A stretch of 64,000 bases of DNA from CAVSUB01 sp963816725 (GTDB lineage: Bacteria; Acidobacteriota; Vicinamibacteria; Vicinamibacterales; 2-12-FULL-66-21): contig CAWFMC010000005.1 of the NCBI GenBank assembly GCA_963816725.1, forward strand, positions 248,001 to 312,000, read 5' to 3'. The position numbers and the translations under genes are program-made. Below are positions 44,846 to 55,150 of the stretch, piece after piece. The notes under the pieces are model-generated. The model did not search any database. It was not told where the DNA came from and worked only from the letters and a program-made list of their open reading frames with translations. Each line of letters starts with the position of its first letter. The stretch's first letter is position 1.

Positions 44846-45739
44846 ATGTCCACATCGCTGCTCGACCCCGCCCTGCTGAACGCAATCAGCGACCTCGAAC
44901 TGGTCGCCCGGGTGACCGTCGACGGCACGGTCTCGGGTCTCCATCGCAGCCCGTTTCACGGCTACAGCGCGGAGTTCAGCCAGTATCGTCACTATCTGCC
45001 TGGCGACGATCTGAAGTACGTCGACTGGAAGCTGTTCGCGCGCACCGACCGGATCTACACCAAGCAGTATCGCGAGACCACCAACGTCCTGGCGCAAGTC
45101 GCGGTCGATGCCAGCGGGTCGATGGCCTACCAGGGCAACTCACCGGTATCGAAGCTGGCGTACGCACGGCTGCTCGCGGCCGCGCTGGCGCATCTCGTCT
45201 CGAAGCAGGGTGACGCGGTCGGCCTGGTGACGTTTGACGACGAGCTGCGGACCTACCTGCCGCCGCGTGGCGGCCGGCTGCACCTGCGACGCATCCTCGT
45301 GTCCTTGAGCAAGCTGGAGGCGTCGGGGGGCACGGCCTGCGGCACGGGCCTGCGCCGCGCGATCGATCTCCTGAAGCGTCGCGGGCTGCTCATCCTGGTG
45401 TCCGATTTGTATGACGATGGTGAGGGGGTGGAGGCGGAGCTGCGCCGGGCCGTCCGGATCGGCCACGAGGTGGCGCTCTTCCATGTGCTCACGCCCGACG
45501 AGATCGCGCTGCCTTTTGGTGGTGACGTGGAACTCGAAGATCTCGAGACCGGGCGCCGGGTGATCACGAGCGCGGCCGCGCGGGCCGGCTATCAGCAGGC
45601 CTTCGCCCGGTTCCTCGAGCGCTGGCGCACGACCTGCGCCAGCTACGGCATCGACTACTACCGCGTCAACACCTCGATGCCGCTCGATGCGTCGCTGCGT
45701 GATTACCTGAGACGACGGACGCGGAGCGATCACCGATGA
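44846..45739 (+). CDS. DUF58-domain, VWA-like protein
   Basis: The 297-residue protein is a MoxR partner. It shows GLHRSPFHGYSAEFSQYRHY and PGDDLKYVDWKLFARTDR, the DUF58 signature, followed by a VWA fold with a MIDAS-type motif VDASGSMAY. It has no membrane helix. Its stop overlaps the next start (ATGA). Confidence 0.92.
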   Translation: MSTSLLDPALLNAISDLELVARVTVDGTVSGLHRSPFHGYSAEFSQYRHYLPGDDLKYVDWKLFARTDRIYTKQYRETTNVLAQVAVDASGSMAYQGNSPVSKLAYARLLAAALAHLVSKQGDAVGLVTFDDELRTYLPPRGGRLHLRRILVSLSKLEASGGTACGTGLRRAIDLLKRRGLLILVSDLYDDGEGVEAELRRAVRIGHEVALFHVLTPDEIALPFGGDVELEDLETGRRVITSAAARAGYQQAFARFLERWRTTCASYGIDYYRVNTSMPLDASLRDYLRRRTRSDHR

Positions 45740-47079
45740 TCGGCTGGCACGTCCCGGCGGCGCTCGGCGCCCTCGGCCTGATGGCGCTGCCGATCGTCGT
45801 CCATCTGCTGCGCACCCACCGGGCGCAGCGGATTCCCTTTCCAACTCTAAGGTTCGTTGCTCCGTCCCGCACGTCAGCGGTCAAGTTGCGGCCGCCGTCC
45901 GATCTGCCGCTGCTGCTGGTCCGCATCGCGATTATCGCCGCCGCCGCGCTCGCGATGGCGCAACCGGTGCTCGTGACCGACGCGCGAGTGAACGTCTGGA
46001 ACAACCGCCTGGCCCGCGCCGTCATCGTCGACTCCAGCCAGGCGATGCAGATCCCGGACACCTCCGGGACGACGCCGAGCGCGCTCGCGAAGCCGCTCGC
46101 CGCCGCCGAAGTGGCTGCGGCGGCGCACTCGATCCAGATTGAGGCGGCGTCGCTGACCGATGGCCTGACACGCGCTGCCGCGTGGCTCATCACCGCACCG
46201 CCCGCGCGTCGTGAGATCATCGTGATCTCCACGTTCAGGGCAGGCGCCTTGACAGACCCCATGCTGAAGCAATTGCCGCCGAGTGTAGGCCTTCGCCTTA
46301 TACAGGTCGGGCATCCGATCGACTCGCGGATCATCGCGGGTACGCGTCCGCTGACATCCCCGGGTGAGCCGTCGGCGATACAGGACGTTCAGCTCACCGG
46401 AGCCACAACGAGCGTGGTCCGCAAGACCGCTGGCGGCGAGCTTCGCGGCGCTCGGGTGGTGGGACTCGATCCTGCGATGCCCGCAGTCCAGCGGCTGTGG
46501 CGGACGCTCGCCCTGGCTGGCACGCCGGCGCCATCGGCCGACCGCCCGATTGCGTTGGCCTTCGGCGGCTGGCCGTCGGGGGAGCGCGTCGCGGCATTCG
46601 ATGCGGAGACGCCGCGATGGATGCTGCAGGTCCTGATGCGGTTGCGATCGGACGCCGGGCTGCAACGTGCGGCGGCGACCGCGCCGGCTTCGCTGCTGTC
46701 AGCATCGGCCCCGTGGGTCACGATTGCCGTCGATCGAGAGGGTGCACCGCTGGCTCGCCTCTCGAGACGGGCAGAGGAGCTGATCATGCAGGTCGGCGCC
46801 CCGATCGACAGCCTGTTCGGGGCAGCGTCGGCTCGGGCGATGCTGGCCGCCAACGCTGGCGACGCGGCGCGGCCCGAACAGGAGATTCTGCGGATCGCTC
46901 CCGCGACGCTGGAAGGCTGGTCGCGTCCGGCGCCGCCGGTGGATCGGCAGGCCTGGCGATCGCTCAACGGCTCCGACGCGCGCTGGCTGTGGGCGATCGC
47001 CCTCGTGTTGCTGGCCGTTGAGCAGTGGCTCCGGCGGTCACCGGTTAGGCAAGCGGCGGAAGTGCGCGATGCCGCCTGA
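45736..47079 (+). CDS. BatA-domain membrane protein
   Basis: The 447-residue protein begins with the N-terminal BatA domain: a membrane helix (IGWHVPAALGALGLMALPIVVHLL) followed by PFPTLRFV, then a second helix near 55-77. A VWA-like middle follows whose MIDAS reads DSSQAM rather than DxSxS, so metal binding is uncertain. A C-terminal membrane helix is near 425. It is the third gene of the MoxR cluster and overlaps both neighbours. Confidence 0.85.
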   Translation: MIGWHVPAALGALGLMALPIVVHLLRTHRAQRIPFPTLRFVAPSRTSAVKLRPPSDLPLLLVRIAIIAAAALAMAQPVLVTDARVNVWNNRLARAVIVDSSQAMQIPDTSGTTPSALAKPLAAAEVAAAAHSIQIEAASLTDGLTRAAAWLITAPPARREIIVISTFRAGALTDPMLKQLPPSVGLRLIQVGHPIDSRIIAGTRPLTSPGEPSAIQDVQLTGATTSVVRKTAGGELRGARVVGLDPAMPAVQRLWRTLALAGTPAPSADRPIALAFGGWPSGERVAAFDAETPRWMLQVLMRLRSDAGLQRAAATAPASLLSASAPWVTIAVDREGAPLARLSRRAEELIMQVGAPIDSLFGAASARAMLAANAGDAARPEQEILRIAPATLEGWSRPAPPVDRQAWRSLNGSDARWLWAIALVLLAVEQWLRRSPVRQAAEVRDAA

Positions 47080-49130
47080 CGCCGCGGCGGCCGACCTCCT
47101 CGTCTCCGCGTTCCTCGACACGATCGAGCGCCGCATCCGGCTGCTCGATGTCCTCCGCGCCGGCGCCCTCGGTGTTCTGACGACGGCTGCTGCCTTCGTA
47201 CCGGTTCGCCTGCTCGGTCTGGCGAGCGGGCCGGCGCTACTGGTCGCTGCAACGTTCGGGTTGATCGCCGGCGGTGCGATCGCCTGGCTGCGGCGCGCGC
47301 GCCGCCATGCCTCGGCCGCAGCGGCCCTCGTGGAGCGCGCGCTGCCGGAAAGTCGCAACGTAGTCTTCACGGCACGGGAGCTGATCGTCACGCCGGCGGG
47401 AACGGCGCCGTGGGTCCGACGTCGCGTCGTGGACGGCGCGGCCCGGATCCTCGCGCCTGCCGACCCCGCCGCCATCGTGCCGATTGGCACGGACGTGTGG
47501 TGGCTCAGCGCTGCGGCACTCGCCGCGATCGTGACGATGGCGCTCGTGCCGGCCGGTTGGGCGCACCTCACCCGCGGCGTCAGCGCACCCGGGATCGGAC
47601 CAGAAGACGCCAGCCGCGTCGACCGCCTTGCACGTGGCGATCACCGTGGCGCCGCCACTGTACACAGGATTACCGCAGCGTCGCCTCACTGATCCCGCCA
47701 CGCTCGAGATCGTCGCTGGCAGCCGGCTGACGGTGGCACTCGAAGGCAGCGGTGCGTGGTCGATTCGTTTCGGTTCGCGCGTGTTGCTGACGGCATCCGC
47801 GTCGGAGCGGCGGTCGGAGATCGTTCCAGCCGACAGTGGCTATTTCGCGATCGAGCGGTCGGGCGCTGCGGAGGCGCGGCTCATCCCGGTAACCGTTACT
47901 CCGGACCGAGCCCCGACCGTTCGCATCGAGGCGCCAGGCCGAGACCTGCTGTTGCCTGCGGCGCAAGGCCGCGTGGAGCTGTCGGTCGTCGCCGGCGACG
48001 ACTTCGGGCTGGCAAGCCTGTCGCTCGCCTATACGAAGGTGTCCGGATCGGGCGAGCAGTTCGAGTTCAGCGAGGGCACCCTGCCGCTGACCATTGCGCG
48101 CGACAACGGCCGTGCCTGGCGAGCGACTGGCGCCTTCGACCTGGCGGCCCTGAAACTCGAGCCAGGGGATTCGGTGGTCTATCACGCGGTCGCACAGGAC
48201 GCCCGTCCAGGCGGTCAGGGCACCTCGTCCAGCGACACGTTCTTCGTCGAGATCGCCGGACCCGGGCAGGTCGCGCTGCCCGGGTTCGAACTGCCCCCGG
48301 ATCGTGAGCGCTACGCGCTCAGCCAGCAGATGATCCTGCTCAAGTTGCAGCGATTGCGCGCCCGCGAGGCCACGTTGTCGCGCGAGGCGCTGACGCAGGA
48401 AGTCGAAGGCCTGGGCGCCGAGCAGCGGTCGGTGCGGGCCAACTTCATCTTCCTGATGGGCGGCAGCGTCGAGGACGAGGAGCAGGAAGCTGCGCAGTCG
48501 AACGAGATCCAGGAGGGCCGCCTGGAGAACAGCGCGCGGCACGAGATCTCGACCGCGATCCGTTATATGAGCGAGGTGGAGACGGCGCTCGGAGCCGTGG
48601 ACACCGGGGCGGCGTTGCCGCCCGCGAAGGCCGCGGTCGAAGCGCTGCAACGCGCGTTCGGACGGAATCGATATTTCCTCAAGACGCTCGCCGAACGGAG
48701 CCGCATCGATCCGTCGCGACGCTTGACCGGCGATCTGAAAGAAGCGGCGGACTGGCGCCGCCTCTTGGCCCCGCCAACCGACGACCCCAAGGTGCGCGAT
48801 GCGCGGTTGTTGCTGTCGCGCCTGCTCGACCTGACGTCGGTGAGCGGTCGCCCTCCTGTGACGGCCGCGGGACCGGTCGGTCGCCTGGCCGAGGAGGCGC
48901 TGGCGATCGACCCGTCGTCCGCAGACTGGCAGAACATCTCGGCGTCGCTGACGCGTCTGCGGGATACGCTCGCGAGCCAGCGCGATCCGGAGACGGTGCG
49001 GAAAGCGGTGCGGGACAGCATGAGTCCGCTGCTCGCGATGGTGCGCAAAGGCGCGGTACGCGGACCGCAAGAGGATCCCGCGGGAGACACGCTGCGCAGC
49101 GCGTGGGCCGCGGAAGGGAAGTCCCGATGA
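47069..49130 (+). CDS. DUF4175-like membrane protein, interrupted by a +1 frameshift
   Basis: The first frame (47069-47692) gives two membrane helices (near 35-70) and a soluble part, then loses sense after RGVSAPG. The second frame, open through 49130, continues with LHVAITVAPPLYTGLPQR, Ig-like domains (APTVRIEAPGRDLLLPAA; VVAGDDFGLASLSLAYT) and a long helical C-terminus (ALSQQMILLKLQRLRAREATL). Deleting one G of the CCCGGG at 47588-47593 joins them as APGSDQKTPAASTALHVAI and yields about 686 residues, with the domain order known from MoxR clusters. ATG 47069 overlaps the BatA gene by 11 bases. A sequencing error is likely. Confidence 0.78.
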
Positions 49131-50890
49131 TCCGGACGGTCCTCCGGGTTCTCGCGTGGGCGGTTGCGGTCGCCGCAGCGATCGATCCCGGATTGCGCAC
49201 GAGCGGTTCGGCCCCACTCGCGGTCGACCTCCGCGCCGCAGACGGTACGTTGCTGCCGAGCGATAGCCCGGTAGGCAAGCAGTTGGAGCAGTCGTTCTCC
49301 GGTCCGCTCGCGATCAACACTGCGGCCGAGCCGCGTGCCCTGGTCGTCGAAGGCGCGGCGATCCGCCCCTTCGCGATCCCGAATCGCCTGCCGGTCTCGT
49401 TCATCGCACCGGCGCAGGCGACCGGGCCCTCGGTGCGGGTGCTCTCGGTTAGCGCTCCGCGTCCGGTGTTGCCCGGCTGGTCTGCGGCCGTCACTGCGGT
49501 GATCGACGGTCGCGGCCTGCCGCCCGGATCGTCCTCCGCGATTGTGCTCGATCATCACGGTGTCGAAGTCGATAGGCTCGTGCATCGGTGGAGCAAGCCG
49601 CGTGAGCAGTTCAGCGTCCAGCTGTCGTTCGTGCCGCCGGCCGCTGGCAGCTTCCCGGTCAGCGTGAAGGTGCTGCCGATCGAGGGCGGACGGGACGACG
49701 GCGAGGAAGCTCCTTCAGTACAGGTGGTCGCCGAACAACGCCGCCTCCGGATCCTGGCGTTCGATCCGCGGCCGTCCTGGGGATCCGCCTTCGTCCGGCG
49801 CGCGCTCGAAGGCGATCCGTCGTTCGACGTTGCCACCCGGGTCCGAGCCTCGCGTGGACGCGAGGTCCGCACCGGTGCCGCGCCGATCGTGCTCGGCGAC
49901 GCGACGCTCGCCCCCTTCGACCTGGTGCTGGTCGGGGCGCCCGAAGAGCTGAGCGCGAGTGAGTTGCGCGCGTTGGACAGGTTCGCGTCGGTGCGCGGGG
50001 GAACTGTCGTCTTCGTTGCCGATCGCGCGTCGGCAGGAGGCTACCTGCGGCTGCTCGGCATTCCCTCGCTGGACGAGACACTGTTGGACAAGCCGATCAA
50101 GGTCACCGCCCCGGACGGCGGAGTCCTGCGCGGTGCCGAGTTCGCGCATCCGGCGGCCGTGCCGACAGGGGCGGATGCCGTCACCGAGATCCCGCATGGC
50201 GCCGGACGACGGGCGCCGCTCGTGACACGGCCGTCGGGCGCAGGCCTATTGATCTTTTCAGGTCTGCTCGACGCGTGGCGCTACCGGGCGGAAGACGACG
50301 GCGCGTTCGATACGTTCTGGCGGTCACGGCTGGCGAGCGCCGCCGCGCGGGCGCCGCGACGGCTCGAACTCACCGTGACATCCGGCAACCCGTCGGCAGG
50401 GGTGCCGACACGCGTACAGGCGGTGGTCCGGGCGACGGACTTCGCCACCCTGGGAAGCACGGTGTCCGTGCCGGGGGTGGCCGCGCGCATCGTTGACGAG
50501 CGCGGCGCACAAGAGCCGATCCGGCTCTGGCCGACTGCCGTGCTCGGCGTCTTCGAAGGCGAGGTGCCGGCCAGGAGCCCGGGCCGTTATGACGTTCGTA
50601 TCGAGACGAGCGGCGGCGTGTCCGCCGACACGCCGCTGATCGTGAGCCCGGTGGCGGACGTACCTCGCGCGCCCGGCGATCGCGACCTCGCCGCCACGAC
50701 TGCCGCTGCGACTGGTGGCGTCGTGGTCGCTCCCGATCGTCTCCAGCCCTTGATCGATCGACTCAGTGCCCTATCCCGTGAGAGCATCGTTCGCACCGGC
50801 CACCCTTTCCGATCGCCGTGGTGGGGCGTGGCCTTTGCCGGGCTCCTGACAGCGGAGTGGACGCTGCGGCGACGTCGCGGACTGCGCTGA
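49127..50890 (+). CDS. Membrane protein of the MoxR cluster, glutamine-amidotransferase-like fold
   Basis: The 587-residue protein has an N-terminal helix (VLRVLAWAVAVAAAI), Ig-like beta domains and a central block LRILAFDPRPSWGSAFVRRALEGDP. That block matches the class I amidotransferase-like region found in BatA-associated membrane proteins; I see no catalytic Cys. A last helix (WWGVAFAGLLTAEWTLRRRRG) anchors the C-terminus, so the body is periplasmic. Its ATG overlaps the previous stop (ATGA). Function is unknown beyond membership of this complex. Confidence 0.75.
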   Translation: MIRTVLRVLAWAVAVAAAIDPGLRTSGSAPLAVDLRAADGTLLPSDSPVGKQLEQSFSGPLAINTAAEPRALVVEGAAIRPFAIPNRLPVSFIAPAQATGPSVRVLSVSAPRPVLPGWSAAVTAVIDGRGLPPGSSSAIVLDHHGVEVDRLVHRWSKPREQFSVQLSFVPPAAGSFPVSVKVLPIEGGRDDGEEAPSVQVVAEQRRLRILAFDPRPSWGSAFVRRALEGDPSFDVATRVRASRGREVRTGAAPIVLGDATLAPFDLVLVGAPEELSASELRALDRFASVRGGTVVFVADRASAGGYLRLLGIPSLDETLLDKPIKVTAPDGGVLRGAEFAHPAAVPTGADAVTEIPHGAGRRAPLVTRPSGAGLLIFSGLLDAWRYRAEDDGAFDTFWRSRLASAAARAPRRLELTVTSGNPSAGVPTRVQAVVRATDFATLGSTVSVPGVAARIVDERGAQEPIRLWPTAVLGVFEGEVPARSPGRYDVRIETSGGVSADTPLIVSPVADVPRAPGDRDLAATTAAATGGVVVAPDRLQPLIDRLSALSRESIVRTGHPFRSPWWGVAFAGLLTAEWTLRRRRGLR

Positions 50891-50911
50891 GCGGGCAGCC
50901 GCAAGCATCCT

Positions 50912-51787
50912 GTGATTGACACCTATCTGACCTACCTTCGCGATGTCCGTCGCATGTCGCCGAACACCGTCGAGAGCTACGCGCGCGACCTCGCGTCGTT
51001 GGGTGCCTTCGCCGATGAAGGTGGGACGGCGGTGGAGAGCCTGTCTCGGCGCGACCTCGAGGCGTTCGTCCGCTCGCGCATGGCCGGCGGCCTGGCGCCG
51101 CGCTCGGTGGCGCGAATGGTGGCGTGCGTCCGCGGCTTCTATCGCTTCGTCGCGGTCGAGCAGAAGCGCGAGGTGAGCCCGGCCGAGGACCTGCAGGCGC
51201 CGCGCGCGTGGGCGCCACTGCCGAGGTTTCTCGACCTGCACGAGGTCGACCAGCTGCTGGCGGTGCCGGACACGGCGACCCCGCGCGGCCTTCGTGACAA
51301 AGCGATGATCGAAGTCCTCTACGCGACCGGGATGCGCGTCTCGGAGCTGGTCGCGGTCCGGCCGAACGATCTTCATCTGGACGAGGGATATCTCACCTGC
51401 GTCGGCAAGGGCGACAAGGAGCGCATCGTGCCGCTCGGCCAGGACGCGATCGCCTGGGTCCGTCGTTACCTCGAGCACGGACGCTCAGTGCTGGCAAAGC
51501 GCGGATCGCCCTGGCTGTTCGTCAACGCCCGTGACGGCGGCCCGCTGTCCCGGGTCGGCTTCTGGAAGGTGTTGAAGGAGTACGGCATCCGCGCCGGGAT
51601 CGGCGGCGACTTGAGCCCCCACGTCCTCCGACACTCGTTCGCGACGCATCTCCTGGAGCGCGGTGCGGACCTGCGCGCGATCCAGATGATGCTCGGTCAC
51701 GCCGACCTGTCGACGACCCAGATTTACACGCATGTCCTGGAGGCGCGGCTGCGCGCCGTCTACGATCGCTACCATCCGCGGAAATGA
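50912..51787 (+). CDS. xerD: Tyrosine site-specific recombinase, XerD type
   Basis: Xer recombinases resolve chromosome dimers at dif with FtsK. The 291-residue protein has the SAM-like N-domain (YLRDVRRMSPNTVESYARDL) and the catalytic set: Arg in TGMRVSELVAV, Lys in GKGDKERIVPL, HxxR in SPHVLRHSFATH, His in MLGHADLSTTQ and Tyr in IYTHV. Length and lack of extra domains fit a housekeeping Xer, not a mobile-element integrase. XerC versus XerD is not certain. Confidence 0.88.
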   Translation: MIDTYLTYLRDVRRMSPNTVESYARDLASLGAFADEGGTAVESLSRRDLEAFVRSRMAGGLAPRSVARMVACVRGFYRFVAVEQKREVSPAEDLQAPRAWAPLPRFLDLHEVDQLLAVPDTATPRGLRDKAMIEVLYATGMRVSELVAVRPNDLHLDEGYLTCVGKGDKERIVPLGQDAIAWVRRYLEHGRSVLAKRGSPWLFVNARDGGPLSRVGFWKVLKEYGIRAGIGGDLSPHVLRHSFATHLLERGADLRAIQMMLGHADLSTTQIYTHVLEARLRAVYDRYHPRK

Positions 51788-51868
51788 GCCGTCGAACTCT
51801 GCGGCCCGCGGATCGTCCAATCCTGAGACGCCGTGTCGTTATCCGCGGCAGCGAGGAGCGCAACTGAC

Positions 51869-52168
51869 ATGGAAAGAACCTGGCGAGAGACGATCGAGGG
51901 CACGACCGACCAGATCCTGGCGCAGATCCGCAAGCTGATAGACGAGGGCAATGTCCGGCGCGTCGTGGTCAAGCATCAGGGTAAGACGATCGCCGAGTTT
52001 CCGCTGACGGTCGGCGTCGTGGGGACGGTGCTCGCGCCGGTCGCAGCGGCGATCGGAGCGCTGACCGCCGTCCTCGCCGAGTGCACCATCGAGGTCGAGA
52101 AGGCGGTGGTCACCACACCGCCCGAGGAGGTCCGGGTCGAGGTCGTGCCCGCCGAGCGCGCCGACTGA
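51869..52168 (+). CDS. DUF4342-family small protein
   Basis: The 99-residue protein matches the DUF4342 pattern: ERTWRETIEGTTDQILAQIRKLIDEGNVRRVVVKH, then a hydrophobic stretch (FPLTVGVVGTVLAPVAAAIGAL) that may enter the membrane. Function is unknown. GAGGAG lies 11 bases before ATG 51869, favouring it over the longer frame from 51833. Confidence 0.8.
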   Translation: MERTWRETIEGTTDQILAQIRKLIDEGNVRRVVVKHQGKTIAEFPLTVGVVGTVLAPVAAAIGALTAVLAECTIEVEKAVVTTPPEEVRVEVVPAERAD

Positions 52169-52180
52169 CGCGCCTGCGGC

Positions 52181-52209
52181 TTGTCGGGATACCGGGAACC
52201 TGCTACATT
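52181..52209 (+). promoter_or_regulatory. Promoter of metK
   Basis: TTGTCG (52181-52186) and TACATT (52204-52209) match sigma-70 boxes at 4 of 6 each with an exact 17-base spacer. The leader to ATG 52293 would be about 77 bases. I see no known SAM riboswitch core in it. Confidence 0.5.
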
Positions 52210-52292
52210 TGATGGATTTGGTTGGCGCCGGTGTGGCGCATGGACCATCACCGCAGACCGGTATTTCCGACTTCCGCAGGAGTTCGACCGAA

Positions 52293-53444
52293 ATGAGCCG
52301 TAAGGGCCGCTATCTTTTTACTTCGGAGTCCGTCACCGAAGGCCATCCCGACAAGATCGCCGACCAGATTTCCGACTCGGTTCTCGACGCCATCCTCGCG
52401 CAGGATCCGTCGAGCCGCGTGGCCTGCGAAACCCTCGTGACCACCGGCATGGCGATCATCGCCGGCGAGATCACCACGAAGGCCACGATCGATTACCAGC
52501 GGGTCGTGCGTGACGCGATCAAGGACGTTGGCTACACGCGGGCAAAGTACGGCTTCGATTCGGAGACCTGCGCGGTCCTTTCGTCCATCCACGAACAGTC
52601 GCCCGACATCGCCCAGGGTGTGGACCCGGGCGGCGCCGGCGACCAGGGCCTGATGTTCGGTTACGCCTGCACCGAGACCGAAGAGCTGATGCCGCTGCCC
52701 ATCATGCTGGCGCACAAGCTCGTCAAGGGCCTCTCGTGCGCGCGACGTGACGGCATGCTCGACTATCTGCGTCCGGACGGCAAGTCGCAGGTCTCGGTCG
52801 AATACGACAACGGCAAGCCGGTTCGCGTCGACACCGTCGTGGTCTCGACCCAGCACAGCGCGGAGGTCAGCAACGAGACGCTGCGCGAGGACATCACCTC
52901 CAAGATCGTCGAGCGCGTCATTCCGGCCGGCATGATGGACGAGAAGACGCGCATCCTGATCAACCCGACCGGCCGCTTCGTGGTCGGAGGTCCGCACGGC
53001 GACGCCGGCGTCACCGGCCGCAAGATCATCGTCGACACCTACGGCGGCGCGGCGCCGCACGGCGGCGGCGCGTTCTCGGGTAAGGATCCGACAAAGGTTG
53101 ACCGCTCGGCCTGCTACATGGCGCGCTACGTCGCGAAGAACGTCGTCGCGGCGGGCCTGGCGGAGCGCTGCATGGTGCAGCTGGCCTACGCGATCGGCGT
53201 GGCCGAGCCCGTGTCCGTGCTGATCGACACCGACGGCACCGGTACGGTGGCCGACGAGAAGATCAGCGAGGCGGTCCGCAAGAACTTCAAGCTCACCCCG
53301 AAGGGGATTATCGAGACGCTCAATCTGCGGCGTCCGATCTACCGCAAGACCGCGGCGTTCGGTCACTTCGGCCGGAGCGAGGCGGAGTTCACCTGGGAGA
53401 AGACGGACAAGGCCGAGGCGCTCCGCGCCGACGCCGGCCAGTGA
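52293..53444 (+). CDS. metK: S-adenosylmethionine synthetase
   Basis: MetK makes SAM from methionine and ATP. The 383-residue protein is full length with FTSESVTEGHPDKIADQISD, GAGDQGLMFGYA, NPTGRFVVGGPHGDAGVTGRK and GGGAFSGKDPTKVDRS, covering the ATP, metal and methionine sites. ATG 52293 has AGGAG 9 bases upstream and a promoter candidate further up. Confidence 0.97.
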   Translation: MSRKGRYLFTSESVTEGHPDKIADQISDSVLDAILAQDPSSRVACETLVTTGMAIIAGEITTKATIDYQRVVRDAIKDVGYTRAKYGFDSETCAVLSSIHEQSPDIAQGVDPGGAGDQGLMFGYACTETEELMPLPIMLAHKLVKGLSCARRDGMLDYLRPDGKSQVSVEYDNGKPVRVDTVVVSTQHSAEVSNETLREDITSKIVERVIPAGMMDEKTRILINPTGRFVVGGPHGDAGVTGRKIIVDTYGGAAPHGGGAFSGKDPTKVDRSACYMARYVAKNVVAAGLAERCMVQLAYAIGVAEPVSVLIDTDGTGTVADEKISEAVRKNFKLTPKGIIETLNLRRPIYRKTAAFGHFGRSEAEFTWEKTDKAEALRADAGQ

Positions 53445-53454
53445 TCGACGGCGG

Positions 53455-53474
53455 GCGGATCAGCGCTGATCCGC
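53455..53474 (+). terminator. Perfect 20-base palindrome after metK
   Basis: GCGGATCA (53455-53462) and TGATCCGC (53467-53474) pair around GCGC, 11 bases past the metK stop. No T-tract, but its place fits a terminator. Confidence 0.5.
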
Positions 53475-53487
53475 TCCGCGCGACCCG

Positions 53488-55150
53488 GTGACGATGCGCA
53501 CAACGATGCGGATGACGGCGGCCCTGGTGGCCGCCGTTGTCATTTGGTGGGTCGTCGCCGTTCCCCGTGCGCCGGAACACGCCGAGGGCGCGCCGAACCC
53601 GGAGCTTCGCCGGCGAACCCTCGCCGGCGCCATCCACGTCCATAGCGCGGATTCCGACGGCACGGCGCCCCGCTCCGCGATTGCCGCGGCCGCGGCCCGC
53701 GCTGGCCTCCAGTTCGTCGTGTTCACCGATCACGGAGATGCGACGCGTGCCCCGGTACCGCCGACGTATGCCAGCGGCGTGCTCTGTCTGGACGCCGTTG
53801 AGATCAGCACCAACGCCGGCCACTACCTGGCTATCGGGTTGCCGCAAGCGCCGTATCGCCTCGGCGGCGAGGCCGCGGCGGTGGCCGAAGATGTTCGCCG
53901 CCTGGGCGGGTTCGGGATCATCGCGCACCCGGACTCCGCCCGGCAGGAGCTGGCGTGGAGCGACTGGCACGTCGCGGCTGACGGCGTCGAGTGGCTGAAC
54001 GCCGACAGTGCGTGGCGCAGCCGTTCGTGGCCTTCGCTCATCCGCTCCGCGTTCGGGTATTGGGTCCGCCCCGGAGCCACGCTCGCCGCCATGTTGGACC
54101 GTCCGGTTGCGACCCTCCGCCGGTGGGACGCCACAACCGCGCAGAGGCCGATGCCCGCGTTCGCCGGGCTCGATGCGCATGGCGGAGTGGGTCGATCCTC
54201 GTTTGACGGCGGCCGCAGCGGCATTGCCGGCATCCCGTCGTATGACGCGTCGTTCGAATCCTTCTCGGTCCGGGCCGTGCTGCGGAACGCACCTACCGGC
54301 AATGCCGTCACTGACGGCGCGGCACTGCTCGAGGCCTTGCGCGCCGGACGGACGTATACGGTGATCGACGGCCAGGCGACCGCAGGCTGGATCGAGGTCA
54401 CTGCGGAACGGCCGGGCGGCGTCGCATCGATGGGGGAGTCGCTTCCCGGAAACGGTGCCGCATCGATGTTCGTGCGCCTGCCGAGCCTCGCGGACACGAC
54501 CGTCATCGTTCTCAGGAACGGCGCACCCATGCTCCAGACCGCGGGTGCGAAGGCCCAGCTCACGATTTCCGAGCCGGGCGCCTATCGGGTCGAAGTTCGC
54601 CGGCGCAACGCACCGGACGCCGCCCCGTGGATTCTCACGAATCCTATCTATATGGATCTGCCTTCTCCGCCAGCGGAGGCCGCGCCGACGTTCACCCCAC
54701 AACAGTCGTTGTTGGATGCGGACTGGCGCACCGAGCACGATCCGGCCTCGACGGCAGAGCTCGCGCATACCGACGTCGGCAATCGAGCTGACGTACCGGC
54801 TCGACCCGGGCCAACGAAGTCCATTCGCCGCTTTGGTGGTCCCGCTGGATCACGCCACCCCGTTCAGCGGCGTGTCCGTTACGCTGAGTTCAGACCCGCC
54901 GACTCGTGTATCTCTGCAGTTTCGATCGGCAGATGGTCGAGAGCGGTGGCGCCGCTCCATCGTCGGCTCTGCCCCCGCACATCCGGTGACGCTGGCGGTG
55001 TCGGACTTCGTCCCAATCTCTCCCACCGGCCGAGCGCTCGATCCGTCGGTGGCCGCGTCACTGCTCATCGTAGTGGACCTCGTCAATTCCGTCCCCGGCG
55101 CTCGAGGTCGCATCGTCCTTCACCAGTTGTCTCTCGGCCGAGTGGAGTAG
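53488..55150 (+). CDS. Exported PHP-domain metal-dependent hydrolase-like protein, interrupted by a +1 frameshift
   Basis: The N-terminal frame has a membrane/signal segment (MTAALVAAVVIWWVVAVP) and a PHP phosphoesterase domain: GAIHVHSADSDGTA, VVFTDHGDATR, GFGIIAHPDS and FAGLDAHGGVG supply the His/Asp metal ligands. A beta-rich region follows. After HDPASTAELAHTDV the frame loses sense, while the neighbouring frame continues with IELTYRLDPGQRSPFAALVVP and VSLQFRSADGRERW to a stop at 55150. Dropping one base near 54770-54780 joins them into about 553 residues. Several in-frame starts (53488, 53494, 53506) are possible. Substrate is unknown. Confidence 0.72.

Noticed and set aside
50912..51787. 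Mobile-element integrase
   Set aside because: Size, domain layout and housekeeping neighbours fit chromosomal XerC/XerD; no att sites or cargo genes are seen.
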